Source: Antedon mediterranea (lineage: Eukaryota; Echinodermata; Crinoidea; Comatulida; Antedonidae). From it: a DNA stretch of 64,000 nucleotides. A program made the translations under genes and the position numbers. A model generated the notes under the pieces. That model had not been told where the DNA came from, did no database searches, and saw only the letters and a program-made list of their open reading frames with translations. The number at the start of each line of letters is the position of its first letter. Position 1 is the first letter of the stretch. Positions 1 through 13,500 of this stretch are shown here, piece by piece. The stretch is from NCBI RefSeq assembly GCF_964355755.1, contig NC_092675.1, positions 28,296,912 through 28,360,911 on the forward strand. Direction: 5' to 3'.

Positions 1-1234
1 TTGATAAAGTGCCTGTTCCAATAAAATAATACATACTTTATTAATATAAATTTACACAAAATTTTGCAATAAAATTTGACTAAACAACTTGTACTAATTG
101 GAATAATTTATAAACAATAATATTCAAAATAGATATAAATAGTAATTATTGTGAAGGCTGATGTAGATATATCATTTTTTATCATTTATCATTCTACGTC
201 TTTGCCATTCCATTTTGAATGTTAAACCTCTCTTCTTCTTAATTAGTTTCTTTTCCAGTTAGTTTCATGTTTTTCTTGTGGAATTATGAGTCAAGGTTTT
301 GTGTAAAGCATTAATAAATTATAAAATAATATTTTTATTGCTGATTAATCGGTTATTTTTTATTTTGTAATCTTTATTTCTATGTGTCCTTGTAAATGTT
401 GGCTTCTTATCAATGTAGCGATGAAATAAACTATCATATGTATGGGTTTTTTTGGTGGGTTTTTTTCAGCAAAATTTTTCAAATTCTAAATTCACACAGA
501 ATTTTCTAAAAACATACTGTATTTCTTAAGGGAACATTTATTGGGTCCTGAAATTGTCTCCTTTAGAGGACCACGCTCATTTTCAACCAATTATGTAGAC
601 AAAATAACATACTACTGTGACCTTGGTGAAATATTCTGGCTAAATTCACATAATTGTACAAATGTTAAAAGTATTTAATGTGAGTGCCTGTCTGTAATAA
701 AAAAATATCTTGTGATAGTTTTAAAACTGCGAATTTGTTTTATAGCCTATAAAGTATTTTGAACTCCTTCGTCTGATGTCACTAGGAATTATTAGAAATA
801 AGAAGAGTTTTATATCCTAATTTCATTGTTTATTAAATGTATTTAATGTTGCTTGTATAGTTTTATTTTTTAAATATTTGCATATTATGAGGGTGTATCA
901 ATTTGATCTGTGGTGCGCATGTGTACAATTGAGGGACTAGTGCTGTTCCGCCATACAACGCCGAAAATGTTATCCAATCGAGTTTGAACAATGCCATGGA
1001 AGCCCCAGTGGTCTGATGGTTAGGATGTCTGTGCATAACAAGCAGAAGGTTCCAGGTTCAAATCTTGGTTGGGTTAAATTTTTGTCACAGATTTTCTTAT
1101 CTTTATCTTTTCAAATTAATTAAATTTCAGTATATATTATCACTTTTAGAATTTATTCTGTGCCTGTTAACTTATATATACAGTATATATTATTTTATAA
1201 ATTAATGAATTTGCAATTTGTTTTTATTTTTTAG
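1..1234 (+). other. intron of the CLIP4-like gene at the left window edge
   Basis: I see no exon here. The first visible exon of the CAP-Gly gene begins at 1235 after a good acceptor (run of t, then ttag) and starts inside a CAP-Gly domain, so the upstream exons, expected to encode the domain start and N-terminal ankyrin repeats in this family, lie beyond the window or were missed. The stretch is AT-rich and contains one tRNA-derived SINE-like segment near 998-1076. Confidence 0.6.
998..1076 (+). repeat. tRNA-derived SINE-like segment
   Basis: An A-box-like TGGTCTGATGG is followed about 40 bases later by a B-box-like GGTTCAAATCT, the internal RNA polymerase III promoter arrangement of tRNAs. 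There is no convincing acceptor-stem pairing, so this is a tRNA-derived retroposon head rather than a working tRNA gene. Confidence 0.45.
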
Positions 1235-4200
1235 ATTGGTATTTTGCGATATTGTGGAACAACACAGTTTGCTCCAGGTGTGTGGGCTGGAATTGAATTA
1301 CCAGATCCTGAGGGAAAGAACGATGGAAGTGTCGGAGGAATAGCATACTTCTCATGTCCTGTCAAACATGGTAAATGTGACATAGTTGAATTATAACATT
1401 ATATGCACATTAATAATTTATAAATTTCATTTTATACAAATATATACGCCTTGTCCCACCTCCCATTAGCGGCCAAATAGTAAGGTACAATAAACAAATA
1501 ACATTTGCATTTTAATAATGGAAATAATTAGTTTAACAAAACTACAGTAGTATAGGCAATTAATTTTGCTTAAAAATGACATAATTTGCATATTTTATAT
1601 TTCTTTCTTGCCTTTATTTTCATAGAAGCAATATAAAAAAAGCAGAAATATCTGACACCCATTTTCCATTGGTTATTTTTTGCTACCGATTGCATGAAAA
1701 TATAAACAACCATACAGTACACAAAATAAAAAGATGCCTATAAAATGCCTATTCAATAATCCTGATTCTTGCTGCACTATTTATCTTTGCATGTAAATTA
1801 AATATGTTTTTCCTGTGAAACTATTTACCAACTTGTTTTTCAGGAATCTTTGTGCCTAAGTGGAGGATTGATAAAGTAAATAAATCATCTAAAATCCCTA
1901 GGTTGAAACCCTCACCGCCCAAAGCCAAGTCAGGTGACAAAATAAACACAAATGTCTTCTCATTTTGAATGAGTTTTACTCGGGAAAATGTTTTGATTTT
2001 ATTCAACCAAATCACTTACGATATTAAATCTCTTTCTAACCTCATATTTAATTTTTCTTTTTGTTCAATGTACAGTGTATTGTTGCATACTTCAAGTTAT
2101 GATATTTTTACATTTTTTAATTTCCATTTTTGTTTTGGTTTAAATGTGTTACATTGGTTAGAATTTCTTTTTGTGGGTTATCAGAATTTTATTTCAAAGT
2201 TTCACAGTAATACAGTAATAGTATTAATTGTAGGCCTACACACAATTCAAATAGCTACAGGGGAAATCCCTCCTTTAGTACACCCCTATTAGTGGACACT
2301 TTTCTTTGAAATAAATGAGAGGACATATTATGAAAAACCGGCAACACTCATATTAAAGTGATAGTTTGTTGGGTCCCAAAGGTGTCCACTTTTCAGGAGA
2401 TCCCATACTTATTATCAACCAATACATATAAACAATACTACTGTTGGTTAATTTCATTTAAAGTTTTCATTTTAAAACAAATTATGTTATTAGGTTCAAA
2501 TTATTAACATTTCAAGTTCATGTATAATATTTGATTTACCTGATAATCAGACTTCATAATGCATTTTTTACCTCATATAACTGAATGTAAATAATAGTCT
2601 AACAGGAAAATACAATAACTAAATCATTATAACTTTCAATACATAGTAAAACATACAATACTTATAATATTTCATAATAATATGTAATTTCTAACATCAA
2701 AACACAATAAATTCATTATAATTTTACTATACCATCATTAACTTTATTAATTATATCTGAATAATATAATCATGAATAATATTTGTTAATAAGCATTTAT
2801 TATTTAAATGTTAATGTATTGTTGTTTCCTATTTCGGTACTGCCTTGAGGGTATTGTACAGGGAAAATGTCTCATATAATAATGGGTTTTTTTTGTGTAA
2901 GGGAATCTTTTAATATTCTCTTTTAGCACCTTGTTAATTATGTTTAAAATAATCTGATATTTGTACAGACAATACAGTATACTAATATAAAATGTCTATG
3001 TGGTAAAGGTACTGTACATATAGTTATAGCAATATCCTATTAAAAAGAACTAATTTTAGTATTTCTTTTTTAAGTTTCTTTTAAATTCCTCTTAATAAAT
3101 TTGTTATAACGGTGAAATCTTTTCAAGATAATAATGTTTTATAATCTCAGATTTGTTTTAATGTGCTATTTTATTGTTATTATTCAATATTTATCCTGAT
3201 GTATTTGCTGTAGGTGTGTTTGCCCCAATGAGTAAGGTGGTTAAGCCAGGAACCCCAACCAAGTCAACTACACCAAGGTCTAATAGTGCTACCATCAACT
3301 ATGGAGGAGTAGATGTCTCAAAAGTAGCCTCCAAAATTGATACAGGTAACTTTCAATTTTAGCCTACTTTCGTCTTATTAATTTGATGCAGACTAAAGCT
3401 CTGTCAAACTAGTTTGACAAAAAAAAAGAGTGATGTGCCCAAATATGGTAGTGATATACCCAAATACAGTAGTGATATATCATCATGTCCATATATGGGC
3501 ACATCACAATTTTGTTGTCACATAAAGTTTGATAGTGTAGACAGAGCTTTACTACTACAATGCACATATCATTCAGATGCGGCGGAAAGAAAGTTCAGAG
3601 GTCACAAATTATTAATGAATTTAAAAACTTTTTGCATGCATTATTGCCTCGCAACTTTCCACAAAATCTCATCTCATATTTTAGTACAGTTTAATATTTA
3701 ATCTCATATTTTATTACAGTTTATTATTCAATCTTTATTTAAAAACATTAAGTTGTTCTTACTGATACATTCAAACTGTTTTCTAGATGTGGCATGTTTA
3801 TCTCATATAGCATTACATATAAAATGTTTTTATCCGGCACTTAACTTTTAAGACTGTGTTTTACCTTCTCTAGGTCGTAAAAATCGTTCTCCATCTATGT
3901 CAAGTTCGTATGCAGAAGAGATCGATGTTGGCGAACGTGTTATTGTTGCCGGTCAAAGGGTAGGAATTGTGCGATTTTGTGGAGAAACCATGTTTGCGCC
4001 AGGTAATGTGTTTGCTACGTATTAATTAAAGTCACCAGATGTTATTATTAGTTATTTCTGCTTGATCACAATTTAATGTTGTTTTCTTCAACTACATTTT
4101 GATATTCAAGATTTTAATTTCCCTATAGTATATTAAATTATTTTTGTTTTAATTGTAAATAATGGATATCTAACAGTGACGTAAGGCATTGTCTGTTAAC

Positions 4201-6268
4201 AGAAAAAATACAAATTTATATAAACATACAGTAGACCCTCTCCTTTCATACATTGTTCAAGGACCCTTTTTAAAGAAAAATGTATTTTTCAGGGGTATGG
4301 TATGGAATCGAATTAGATAAAGCACTCGGTAAGAATGATGGTTCAGTCTCAGGGGAGAGGTACTTTCATTGTAAGCCCAAGTATGGTGTCTTTGCTCCAC
4401 CTTCAAGGGTTACAAGGTAAGACATGTAGGAGTGGAGTTGTGGCTTGGTGGTTATGATGCTCTGCTACCAATCCAAGGGTCCTGAGTTCAAGTCCTATCC
4501 TATGTCAGGATAAATATAAATAAATAAAATAAATAATATCATATACATTGGTTTATACCAGTTTATACCAAAGAGGTAATATTATAATTAATTAGAGAAG
4601 AACCACACGATATGGCGGTATCGGCCAATGTAACTCCCCTCGGTAATTACAGTAATGCCAACTCGGTCAGGCACTTCTTGGCCTTTATACAACGTTTGTG
4701 TATCGTGTGATCTTCAGTTATCTGTAATTGTTTTTTAAGCTATGTAATTGATTTTGTTAGTTCAAGTTTATTAACAATTGCTTTTTGTTTTCTATAGAAT
4801 GAATGGATCATTGGCAGGCTCAGTAGAATCTCTTCCATATGCCACCAGTGACTTCAACACAACCTACCCAAACACAAGTAAATATTGTTGTAATAATTAA
4901 ACTTTGTGTCACTTTTATTTATATTCATACATGGGTTAGGGTTCAAGTTAGGTCAAACAGGTAACATTTATTTGGATTGTGGTAATACACCACCCCTTAA
5001 TACACTTCTACCAGTGGATAAAATCTGCTAGCAGACAATCATTTATACCTTCTTCTGCTATTAATTAAACCTCAGTTCATAAACCTTAATTTCAAAGATG
5101 TTCTGTTTTAATTTACTGCTATTTTCAAATGCATTTTGTTCTTCATTAAGGTTTGCGTAGAGGTGTCAGTTCACATCTAAACACAAGTTTAAGGAGTTTA
5201 AGCACCAAGTCATCCAAGCTCTCAAGGTAATACTGTTTATATTATTATATTATTATTTATTTTCTTAAAGCTGAGGTACAGGCATACATTTTAAATTTAT
5301 TATCTGGTAAATTGTACATAATGAAATATTTGTAACAGAAATCAAGACAAAAACAATTTACCTTAAAATCATCAAATACAAAATTTGGAAAAATTCTGCT
5401 ATAAAAACAAGGAAGACTTTTTTTTAAATAGTTAGGTAGTTTACCCTAATGTATAACATGTAACGTGACTCCCTAGAAAGTGAAAAAAGATGCTGGGTAT
5501 ATGGTGGATACTTTTTGCTATAGCATGAAGATAAAACTCTGAAGTTGAATAAAATATGGGAAACTACAGATTGATAATTATTAGAATGTATGATCAATAG
5601 ACATTTTTTTCCACACCTGGCCTTTAGATAACAATAATTTTAAGAATATTAATCTTTTTTTTTATTTCAGATAAATATCCATAGAGAGAGAACATAATAT
5701 ATACATAGCAAAAATAAATATAATTTTACTGTAATTATTTTAATAACTATTATACACCATAAAGGTTTACAAATATTTTAGAAACAGGTAAGAAGCATCA
5801 ATACAGATATACTTCTACTGTATCTGTAGATTTTCTGTAATTGAACAAATCATACCATTTCCATTAATTAAAAATTCTTTCAGGGTCATTTTATTTTCAG
5901 AAATCTGAATTGTATAAATTATTAATTAGTGTAATCATAATAGTAATCTTGTTGACATTGTAATGTGTTGTTGTTCACTCAGGTCACGACAAGCGAGTCT
6001 TGAAAAACAACTATCAATTAATGAAGATTTTAAATTGTCCGTTGGACTCAGCGTGCTCGTCAACAATGAAATTGGCGTGATTCGTTTCATCGGTCCTACA
6101 GATTTTGCTGAAGGCCTCTGGCTGGGTGTGGAGTTACGAACGTCTAAGGGTAAAAATGACGGCTCCGTCCAAGGCAAGCGTTACTTCACCTGTAAACCAA
6201 ACTACGGGTTGCTGGTTCGGCCTAGCCGTGTCACTGTTAGAGGTATCAAGGGAGATAAACTACTTTAA
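1235..6268 (+). CDS. CLIP3/CLIP4-type CAP-Gly domain protein, 3' part (three CAP-Gly domains)
   Basis: Microtubule-binding CAP-Gly protein; the family binds C-terminal EEY/F motifs of tubulin and EB proteins. Visible exons: 1235-1370, 1844-1933, 3214-3345, 3874-4002, 4293-4416, 4798-4877, 5151-5226 and 5983-6268 (stop TAA). All junctions fit in phase. Three CAP-Gly domains are visible: 1235 into the next exon, 3874-4416, and 5983-6268. Each has the GKNDGSV core that forms the binding groove. The ending [15 protein letters not shown] resembles the C-terminus of vertebrate CLIP4 as I recall it, and the linker [12 protein letters not shown] also matches CLIP4. The gene lacks its 5' exons here, so ankyrin repeats cannot be checked. 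Exons 1844-1933 and 3214-3345 look like alternatives to each other. CLIP3 is the other candidate, but three CAP-Gly domains favour CLIP4. Confidence 0.9.
1844..1933 (+). other. candidate alternative exon a (end of CAP-Gly domain 1)
   Basis: Ninety bases, phase 1 at both ends, between a ttttcag acceptor and a gtgaca donor. After the split glycine codon it reads [11 protein letters not shown], the normal closing strand of a CAP-Gly domain, then a basic Pro/Lys tail. It fills the same position as exon 3214-3345. Confidence 0.65.
3214..3345 (+). other. candidate alternative exon b (end of CAP-Gly domain 1)
   Basis: One hundred and thirty-two bases, phase 1 at both ends, between ctgtag and gtaact splice sites. 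It reads [12 protein letters not shown], then a Ser/Thr/Pro linker ending [12 protein letters not shown]. The linker resembles vertebrate CLIP4, so this is probably the ancestral form. Confidence 0.75.
3395..3550. repeat. inverted-repeat element family I (MITE-like), CLIP intron copy
   Basis: It begins aaagctctgtc with agtttgac and ends agtgtagacagagcttt, so the ends are inverted repeats. The centre carries the family motif aatatggtagtgatat and catgtccatatatggg. It shows the consensus shared by at least thirteen copies in this window. Confidence 0.7.
4428..4540 (+). repeat. tRNA-derived SINE with a (taaa)n-type tail
   Basis: A-box TGGCTTGGTGG and B-box AGTTCAAGTCC lie about 40 bases apart, followed by a tail of ataaatataaataaataaa. 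It lies in a CLIP intron. The tail resembles the one at 59640-59680 on the opposite strand. Confidence 0.55.
4590..4720. repeat. possible short inverted-repeat element
   Basis: The left end gaaccacacgata and the right end tatcgtgtgatcttc are imperfect inverted repeats about 130 bases apart, inside a CLIP intron. Only one copy is seen in the window, so this is weak. Confidence 0.3.
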
Positions 6269-9200
6269 TAGGCCAGCTGTATCTTTCTCAAGAATAGTCA
6301 ATTTTGTATATACAGTATTTGAAATGATTTGAAATATCAAATTTCACATTTATGATAGCCATACGCTACAGTATTTAAAAAATAATAATTACATTCATTA
6401 TTGAATTTTGTTAATTTGTTTTTGGATTTTTTTTTCTACAAATACAAAACTATACATTCCAATTTTGTTTATATTAAACTATGGTTAAACTGATATAGGG
6501 ACTTATGAGGTTGATAATAAAGGTTTATTTATTTGATTATTTTTCTGATTTTTTTATTTCTAAATTAAAGAAATAATCATATTATTTGAATGGTAGTAGG
6601 TCTACTAGTAAACGTATATCTATGTACTGAAATACACAGTTTGATACAGTAGTATAGTGGTGTTATAATAAATAAGTTTGTACATTATGCACTATAAAAC
6701 TAGAAACATATGGTGCATCCATATTATTTAATAAAATGTCAAATATTTTTTAATTTGACTAATTTTGTCTTTACAATATATGGTTATCATGGTATATTCA
6801 AGAAATTCTGTTTTAAATATCTTCCGTTTTATCCTCAATCCAGAAGACAAAATTGTTACCGAAATATCAGTGTTTTTTATCCATTTTTGTGCTAAATATG
6901 TACTATTGCTGCAAGAATATGCATTTTGCTGTTTTCTACTTTCTGTTTAACCCTTGACCTCATCATCTTTACTAAATTTAATTAAGTTTAAATTGTCTCA
7001 CCATATATAGTAGTCAAGGTTCTAGAAGGCAATTTGACTTAATATTTTGGTAAAAAGACATTTTGGCACATATGGCGTTTCATATGTATAATTATTGAGC
7101 CGACTAGTGGCAGACGCTGTCAAAAATTGTATCTCTTTTTATATATTTATTATTATTATTACTGTTGAACACAGCCATCTTCCAGGGTTATTAAGATTAA
7201 AATGTTTTTTCTAATTGATGTCGCATACAGAAGCTTATTGGTGTGTAGGCGGCTATTAGTCTTTAACACATAACAATAAAAAATTTATCTACAAATGTAA
7301 GAAACAATCCAACTATAAATGGAAAGACTAGAGACAAAATCCAATTAATTATCCTATATACAATCTGGACTCATAATAGTTAGTTGTGCTTGCGTAAGCC
7401 AATAATAGCCTGTACAATATAATGTCCCAAAACAAGTGTTGTGCTTAACTATATAGCCCAAGTGTGTATCTTTTAATGCAATGATATATCTAAGTAGTAT
7501 CAAATTTGACAGATGTATTAATTCATTGTAATACTATATAATACAGTATATATGTATATTTAGATAGTAAATATAACTTACTATATAGAGCTATAAAAAT
7601 GTCATTGCTCTTGACAAATTTCATTGCAAATTTATTTTATTATATCTGTTTGTGTCTATGCAAACTAGCAATTTGTTAGTAGGTTGAGAATTTCAAAACT
7701 ACTGTTATTAATGGTTTTAAATTTGAAAAAAAAAAGAAGTTAATTTTAGTCTAGCAAAAGTACTTGATGTGCCAATTTTTGTAAATCTTTTTGTAGAATT
7801 ATGAAATTTACAAAAAAAAAATGTGTTAATTGCTAGTTGAGTAGCTCCTTTTTCTAGTTAGACCTTGTACGCATAGAAAATGTTTGTTAGTGGATAAAAA
7901 AGGAAATCCACCCTGAAAATATTATAATCACAATACAATATCATCCTAGACCCTGTCATTCGTGCAAAGACTAATGCACATAGTACTGTGGTACAGTACC
8001 TATTTGACACAAAGGGACCATTAGTAGAGATGTTGTATATGTAACATCTAGTCCACTGCTCTTTGAGTTAGATGCTATTACTGTAAAAAAAAGAAGAAAA
8101 GAAATTAAAGCACTCAGAAACTGAGTGAAGTACTTGGCAAAATATAGCCACAGAGGGCGCATGTTGATATTTCGGCCCATGTTAAAAGAATACAAATTTT
8201 TTCTTTTTTTTCTTTGTGAAGTTATTAATGAACCAATTTTCTTGAATCTATCTTCAGTTTACAGTACAACAAACTGAACACCCTTGGGTTGGGTCAAAAT
8301 GTCTGAGTTTACAGAAAGTCTGGCTTATTTTAAAATTCAGTTTTACATTGTAAGAATTCAGAACCTTGGAACAGTAAGATGTTGCTTCTGACAAGAGTTT
8401 TTTTTGTATTCAGAGAGTCCAGGTAGAGAAAACAAGTAGTTAGCGTTATGTAAAGATATGCTAGTAAAATGTTAACTATAGCCATTATGTCCAGCTGCTA
8501 AGGCATGACAATGTATACAAATATCGGATAATTTTAAATATTTAAAAGTATAATATGCAAAAAATAGGGTAATTTATATTCGTATACTCATGCGTATTTG
8601 ATCATATGTGATTTTAAACACATGATACATTATTCAGTCGTTTTGTAATTTGATACTTCTCACCCAATGATAATGCAAATATGCTTGTCAGTTTAATTTG
8701 CCCATTACAAAGCAAATTACCCAATTGTTAAATTCAGAGACATAATAGTGCTTTTCTTTTTCTAAATTGCCGTATAAGAACAAAATAAGTATGATGAGAT
8801 AGTAACTATATTTTTATTACAGATGGGACAATATCTTATAACCTCTTGTTTGTAAATTTCTAATATGCTAATTTTTTACAGTTTATAATCTTATTCAAAT
8901 GTTCCAACTACCGGTACTTACTATTAAATATTTATATTCTTCATATTTTTATGAAATTATTTCATTTTACTGAGTAACCTCTTCATACAAGACCTTCCAA
9001 AGGGAACAGTACATGGCCTTGATCAGCACAGAAAGATCTACTATTTTAGTAGTGTTCATCGTGCACATATGAAATGTATGTACACAGAACGGCTTTACAT
9101 CATATGGCAGACATGCCTCGAACCATTGCCTCTCATATTCTAGTTAAATATTCCTTAGGCAAGATGCTTTACTCTCATTTCCCCGTCCTTTGGATGGGAT

Positions 9201-10255
9201 GTAAAGCCGTTGGTACTGTGTACATAGTGTACGTTAAAGAACTTGGTATACTATTTGCAAAGAGTAGGGGTAGTCTCCCAGTGTGCTGATCTGGTAGGCG
9301 CTGCACTGCTGGCTGCTGTGGGTCCGTGGAAGGCCTAATCCTAATTTCTTGAGGACAAATATAAATACCTTTACCTTTACCATACATCTTAAAATAAATA
9401 CCTTGCATTACTCCTTGTTAAAAAATGTATACGTTACACAATTTTCTCAAACAATGTGTGGACAGCACATATTAGAGTATTAGGTAATAACATTTCTAAA
9501 ATCATATTTTTACAGTAAATATTTAAATACTGCAATTACACTGACACTGACAGAGACAATCACTTGGGTGATAATATTCATTGTTAAATAAATGTTTTAC
9601 TCTAATCATTTTCAAATGTAGACTTAGTATAAATGTATCAACTTCATTTAAAGGTGTATACATATTTATAACATTTATATTCCATTGGTTATCTTATACA
9701 CTGCTACAATGCAAATGTGCATAACACCTTGGTAATGAGAATATTAGACTATAATGCATAAATTGAATGGTGCTTACATTTCTTAAATTATCTTGAATGT
9801 GATAGGTATCCTTTCTTTTATTATTGACATAAATGTAAAAATATGTATTTGGATATTCTACACTTTAAAACTTCCTTGCATCATATATTGCAAGAATTTA
9901 CAATGGTTGCCTGGTTATCAATTCCAAAATAAGACATAATTTATTATTGTTCATTTCAATCATATTATTTACACTCTGGCAAAGTTTTCATATTATTTGT
10001 ACAAACAATAACATTTTACCTAATCTGGTAGCAAATGGTATAAATATCTACATTTTTTTTTAATTTTACATATGCAGTTTGATACTATTTAAGGGTTATG
10101 TGCAATTTAGTTTGATGTGATTGGAGAAACTTATGCATGTTTATTTGGGCCAACTTTTGTAAAGTGTGTGATGGAAATATTTAATTATGTTATGTTTGAA
10201 TCTGTTATTAATTGGTTATAAATAGAAAAATGAATTTGTTGTTGTGTGGCTTGCA
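6269..10255 (+). other. CLIP4-like 3' UTR and/or intergenic stretch
   Basis: No further coding exon is recognised over about 4 kb. A canonical AATAAA at 10256 inside a plausible polyadenylation context suggests the CLIP transcript may extend this far, but earlier AT-rich signals could end it sooner. A SINE-like unit lies at about 9060-9372. Confidence 0.4.
9060..9372 (+). repeat. SINE-like element with conserved 3' domain
   Basis: It holds the phrase ccttaggcaagatgcttta followed by gatgggatgtaaagccgttgg, a pattern I associate with the 3' domain of many marine invertebrate SINEs. It ends in a short A/T-rich tail of ataaatacctttacctttac. No tRNA head is clear. Confidence 0.45.
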
Positions 10256-10261
10256 AATAAA
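10256..10261 (+). terminator. possible polyadenylation signal, + strand
   Basis: AATAAA sits in a sequence typical of a 3' end (cttgcaaataaactctacat). It is the best candidate for the end of the upstream CLIP4-like transcript, but is about 4 kb from the stop codon. Confidence 0.35.
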
Positions 10262-10387
10262 CTCTACATGACAATTCAAAATAATGACTCTTTCTTTATT
10301 TTATTTGATTGTTTATTCATTTTAAATTACATTTAGTTAAACTTGTATGATTGCAACATAAAATTTTAATAATTACAGTATATGATA

Positions 10388-10543
10388 ACGCTATATTTTT
10401 TAACTGTATATCTAGTCCAGCCACATCACACTCTGCAGGCAGTATCTTCACTGCCTCTATAAAATGATATATTTTAACTGTTATGTCTAGTCCAGCCTCT
10501 GCAGGCAGTATATTCACTGCCTCTATAAAATGCTATATTTTAA
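10388..10543 (-). repeat. tandem repeat spanning the end of the GRHPR coding region
   Basis: Two units (about 78 and 66 bp) plus a partial third share ctagtccagcc, ctgcaggcagtat and cactgcctctataaaatg. The partial unit contains the last GRHPR codons and stop. Both unit lengths are multiples of three, so on the - strand the frame stays open downstream of the stop. In the second unit the base that makes TAG in the gene makes TAT. Confidence 0.75.
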
Positions 10544-13500
10544 CTTGGTGAGGCATGGGTGCTCCCTCTATACCAGCGACAAGGTTCTCCGCTGCCAATA
10601 TCGTCATTGTCTCCCTTGTATCATCGGTTGCACTACCAATATGGGGAAGAATAACTGAAAAAGATCAATAAAAAGTGGGTAAAAAGATGAATAAAAGTTG
10701 GATTACAAAAGCTACTACAGGTACTGCTGTTGTAAATGAATAATTAATTTGATCAGTGAATCAGCATTTATAGTACCCACTGCACTCTTGATATAAACTA
10801 CAATATCTGCACATATGTGCCTGATGAAAAAAGCAAATTGCAGTTTTACATACCACAGTTACGAAGACTAAGAAGTTGATGGTCAGTTGGAAGGGGCTCA
10901 GGAGTGGTCACATCCAGACCAGCTGCTTTGATTTCACCTGTCTTCAATGCTTTGTATAAATCATCTTGTTGGACAACACCACCTCTGAAACAAACGCAAT
11001 TTAAAAAATGTTTTATATTGTAATACTATTTTGTTGATTCTTTGAGGTGAGTTGAATACTCTTACAGTGTTTTTTAACCTTAAACATTACAAATAGTTAT
11101 ACAACCATACATGCCAATATCTAAAGGTAAAAAAACAGGAAGTGGTGTTTTAGGTTTTTAGGTCGCCCTCTATCTATTATCGAGAGCTAAGGAGTGCAGT
11201 GTGTGACATCACAAGTGGTATTGCGTGGTGGCTATGTGAGGAAAATTCCCTTTCCGATCAAATTATGACCGCAGATGGCTTAAATATCGTAAATTTGCTT
11301 GTGTGTAAACATTTTTGTTATATTTTAATGCAGAAAACAACACATATACATCCAAATTCAGTTATCTTTGTAATCCACGAGAAAATGTGGAAAACCCGGA
11401 GCAAAATGTTAGGCCGGGAGATGAGTCTAGAATATGGGAGACTCCCAGCCAAAACAGGAGTGTTGGTATGTATGATACAACGCATATATACTTAAAGGGG
11501 GGTTCCGGGTTTAAAATGAATAGTAAAAAATGTAAAATATATTTGTTTGTCTCTTGAACGGTAAAAGTTTCAATTTATATAAGCGCCCAGTGAAGCAGAA
11601 CGAAGGCTGTGAAATGAGGCCAGATTACAAGTGCAGCTACGGCAAAATCACACTGTGGTTACAGAATACGAAATTCGTGAAATGGTCAATCTTCCGACGA
11701 CTCGTTATCATTAACCATATCAATTACTTTTGTAAAATTATACTTATCTTATGTAATTTTAGTCGGTCTTCCCATTTATAAAATCAATTTTCTATGAAAA
11801 TCCATCAAAACAGTGAAATATTAGATAAGTTTGCACTTTACGTTTGCCGATTTTCGCACTGACTTAGGGAAAGCCTTCAAAATCAATGAAGCGTAACGTA
11901 TACAATCCTGCACCACCTGCTGAGCGAGGAGAGCGAGACGACGATACACGTGCTCTCTCTGCCCATGCCTGGCATCGTCACGTGATAAGCAGATACAGTA
12001 TACAATACCAAACTGGTCGGGTCGAGTATACCCCGTCTATATCACAACATGAACGATGTACAGTATTTGATTGAAGGTCGACTCAACCTACCGGAATGGT
12101 ATAGATAATATAGCTCGAATGAGAGAGTTGGAATATTTGTAAACATAAGTACAGTATTGCTAATTTTAACAAGAGTGTAGCCTATAGTAAAAGGCCTGGT
12201 AGTATCAATTCGCATAGGGTCTACTACATTAGCTAGCTCAATTTTTAACTGGGCCGGATCGGCTAGGCTAGGCTAGCTAGGTCTCCTTCCTATCCTACTA
12301 CCGGTCTACTTGCTTGATGCAGTATCCGCTTTTTTGGAGAGTAAACTAACTAGGCCTACTTATTAGACGTGCGGACGGCGATCGGACCTTGTTTTGCCTC
12401 AATATTTACAGCCGATTTTTGTAGAACGTTTTAGGTTTAGGCCTAGATTGTTTAGGAGTTTGGTTGATAGGATGGGTTTGGAATCCACTGAGTTTTGTTA
12501 TTTATGGGCCAATCGTTTAGTAATAGGCTAGCTAGGCCCATGAATGATGGCCCCAATGCAATGTTTTAACGTAGCCATCGTGGCATGGAATCCCTAGTCA
12601 GAAATGGCTCTCACCCCGGCATGAATAAAATGATTTAGGCTAGGCCTAGCCTACTAGTACGTGAAGCCGATATACGATCTGTACTATTAATTCGAGGTAT
12701 AAAAATAGTATAATTTATGACTCCGTAATCTGTACTAAATTTTGTATTTCATTAAATGTCAAATAAATATATGCTACTACTGTTATTATTACACTTTAGG
12801 CCTAGCTTAGCAAATCTACAAAAAAAATGTATTTCACAATGATCGGGTGGTCATCGTTTGACAGAGGAGAGAGAACATAACGTACAAGCTTGACGTCGCG
12901 AGTTTGGAATCCACTGATGACGTGATTTTGTGAATATCTCATGAATATTAATGAGCTTCCCTAAGCTGCTGAAAAACAGACTTTCCATGAATTTACCCTA
13001 AAATGTATATGAAATTTAATTTTTTTAATTTCTCGTTATTACTTCTTCATTCTGACATGTCTATATTGTTATAATATTTTTTATTTAATAAATAAACGAT
13101 ATTTAAAAGCAATTTTAAACCCAGAATCCCCCTTTAACTTCATTACCTGCTTGTGTTAATTAAGATAGCTGAGGATTTCATCTTTTCAAAGGCTTTTGAG
13201 TTGAACATTTCTTTGGTGTCTGAATTCAAAGCACAGGATACAACCACAAAGTCACTCTCTTCCAGCAGTTGCTCAAATGATACTGCAAATTTAATTTTGA
13301 AAGAGTTATTTTTAAGATCTCATGATGTAACATTTGTTGCAGTACTCGTACAATAAGCCCATTTTAAAAATTGTTTTTACACCATTCAATAGCAAATACA
13401 TGACTCTTCAATTACAGTAATATGAAAAAAAAATATATGGACATGATGATGTCATACCACTACCATTATGGGCACATCACACTTTTTTGTCAAAGTAGTT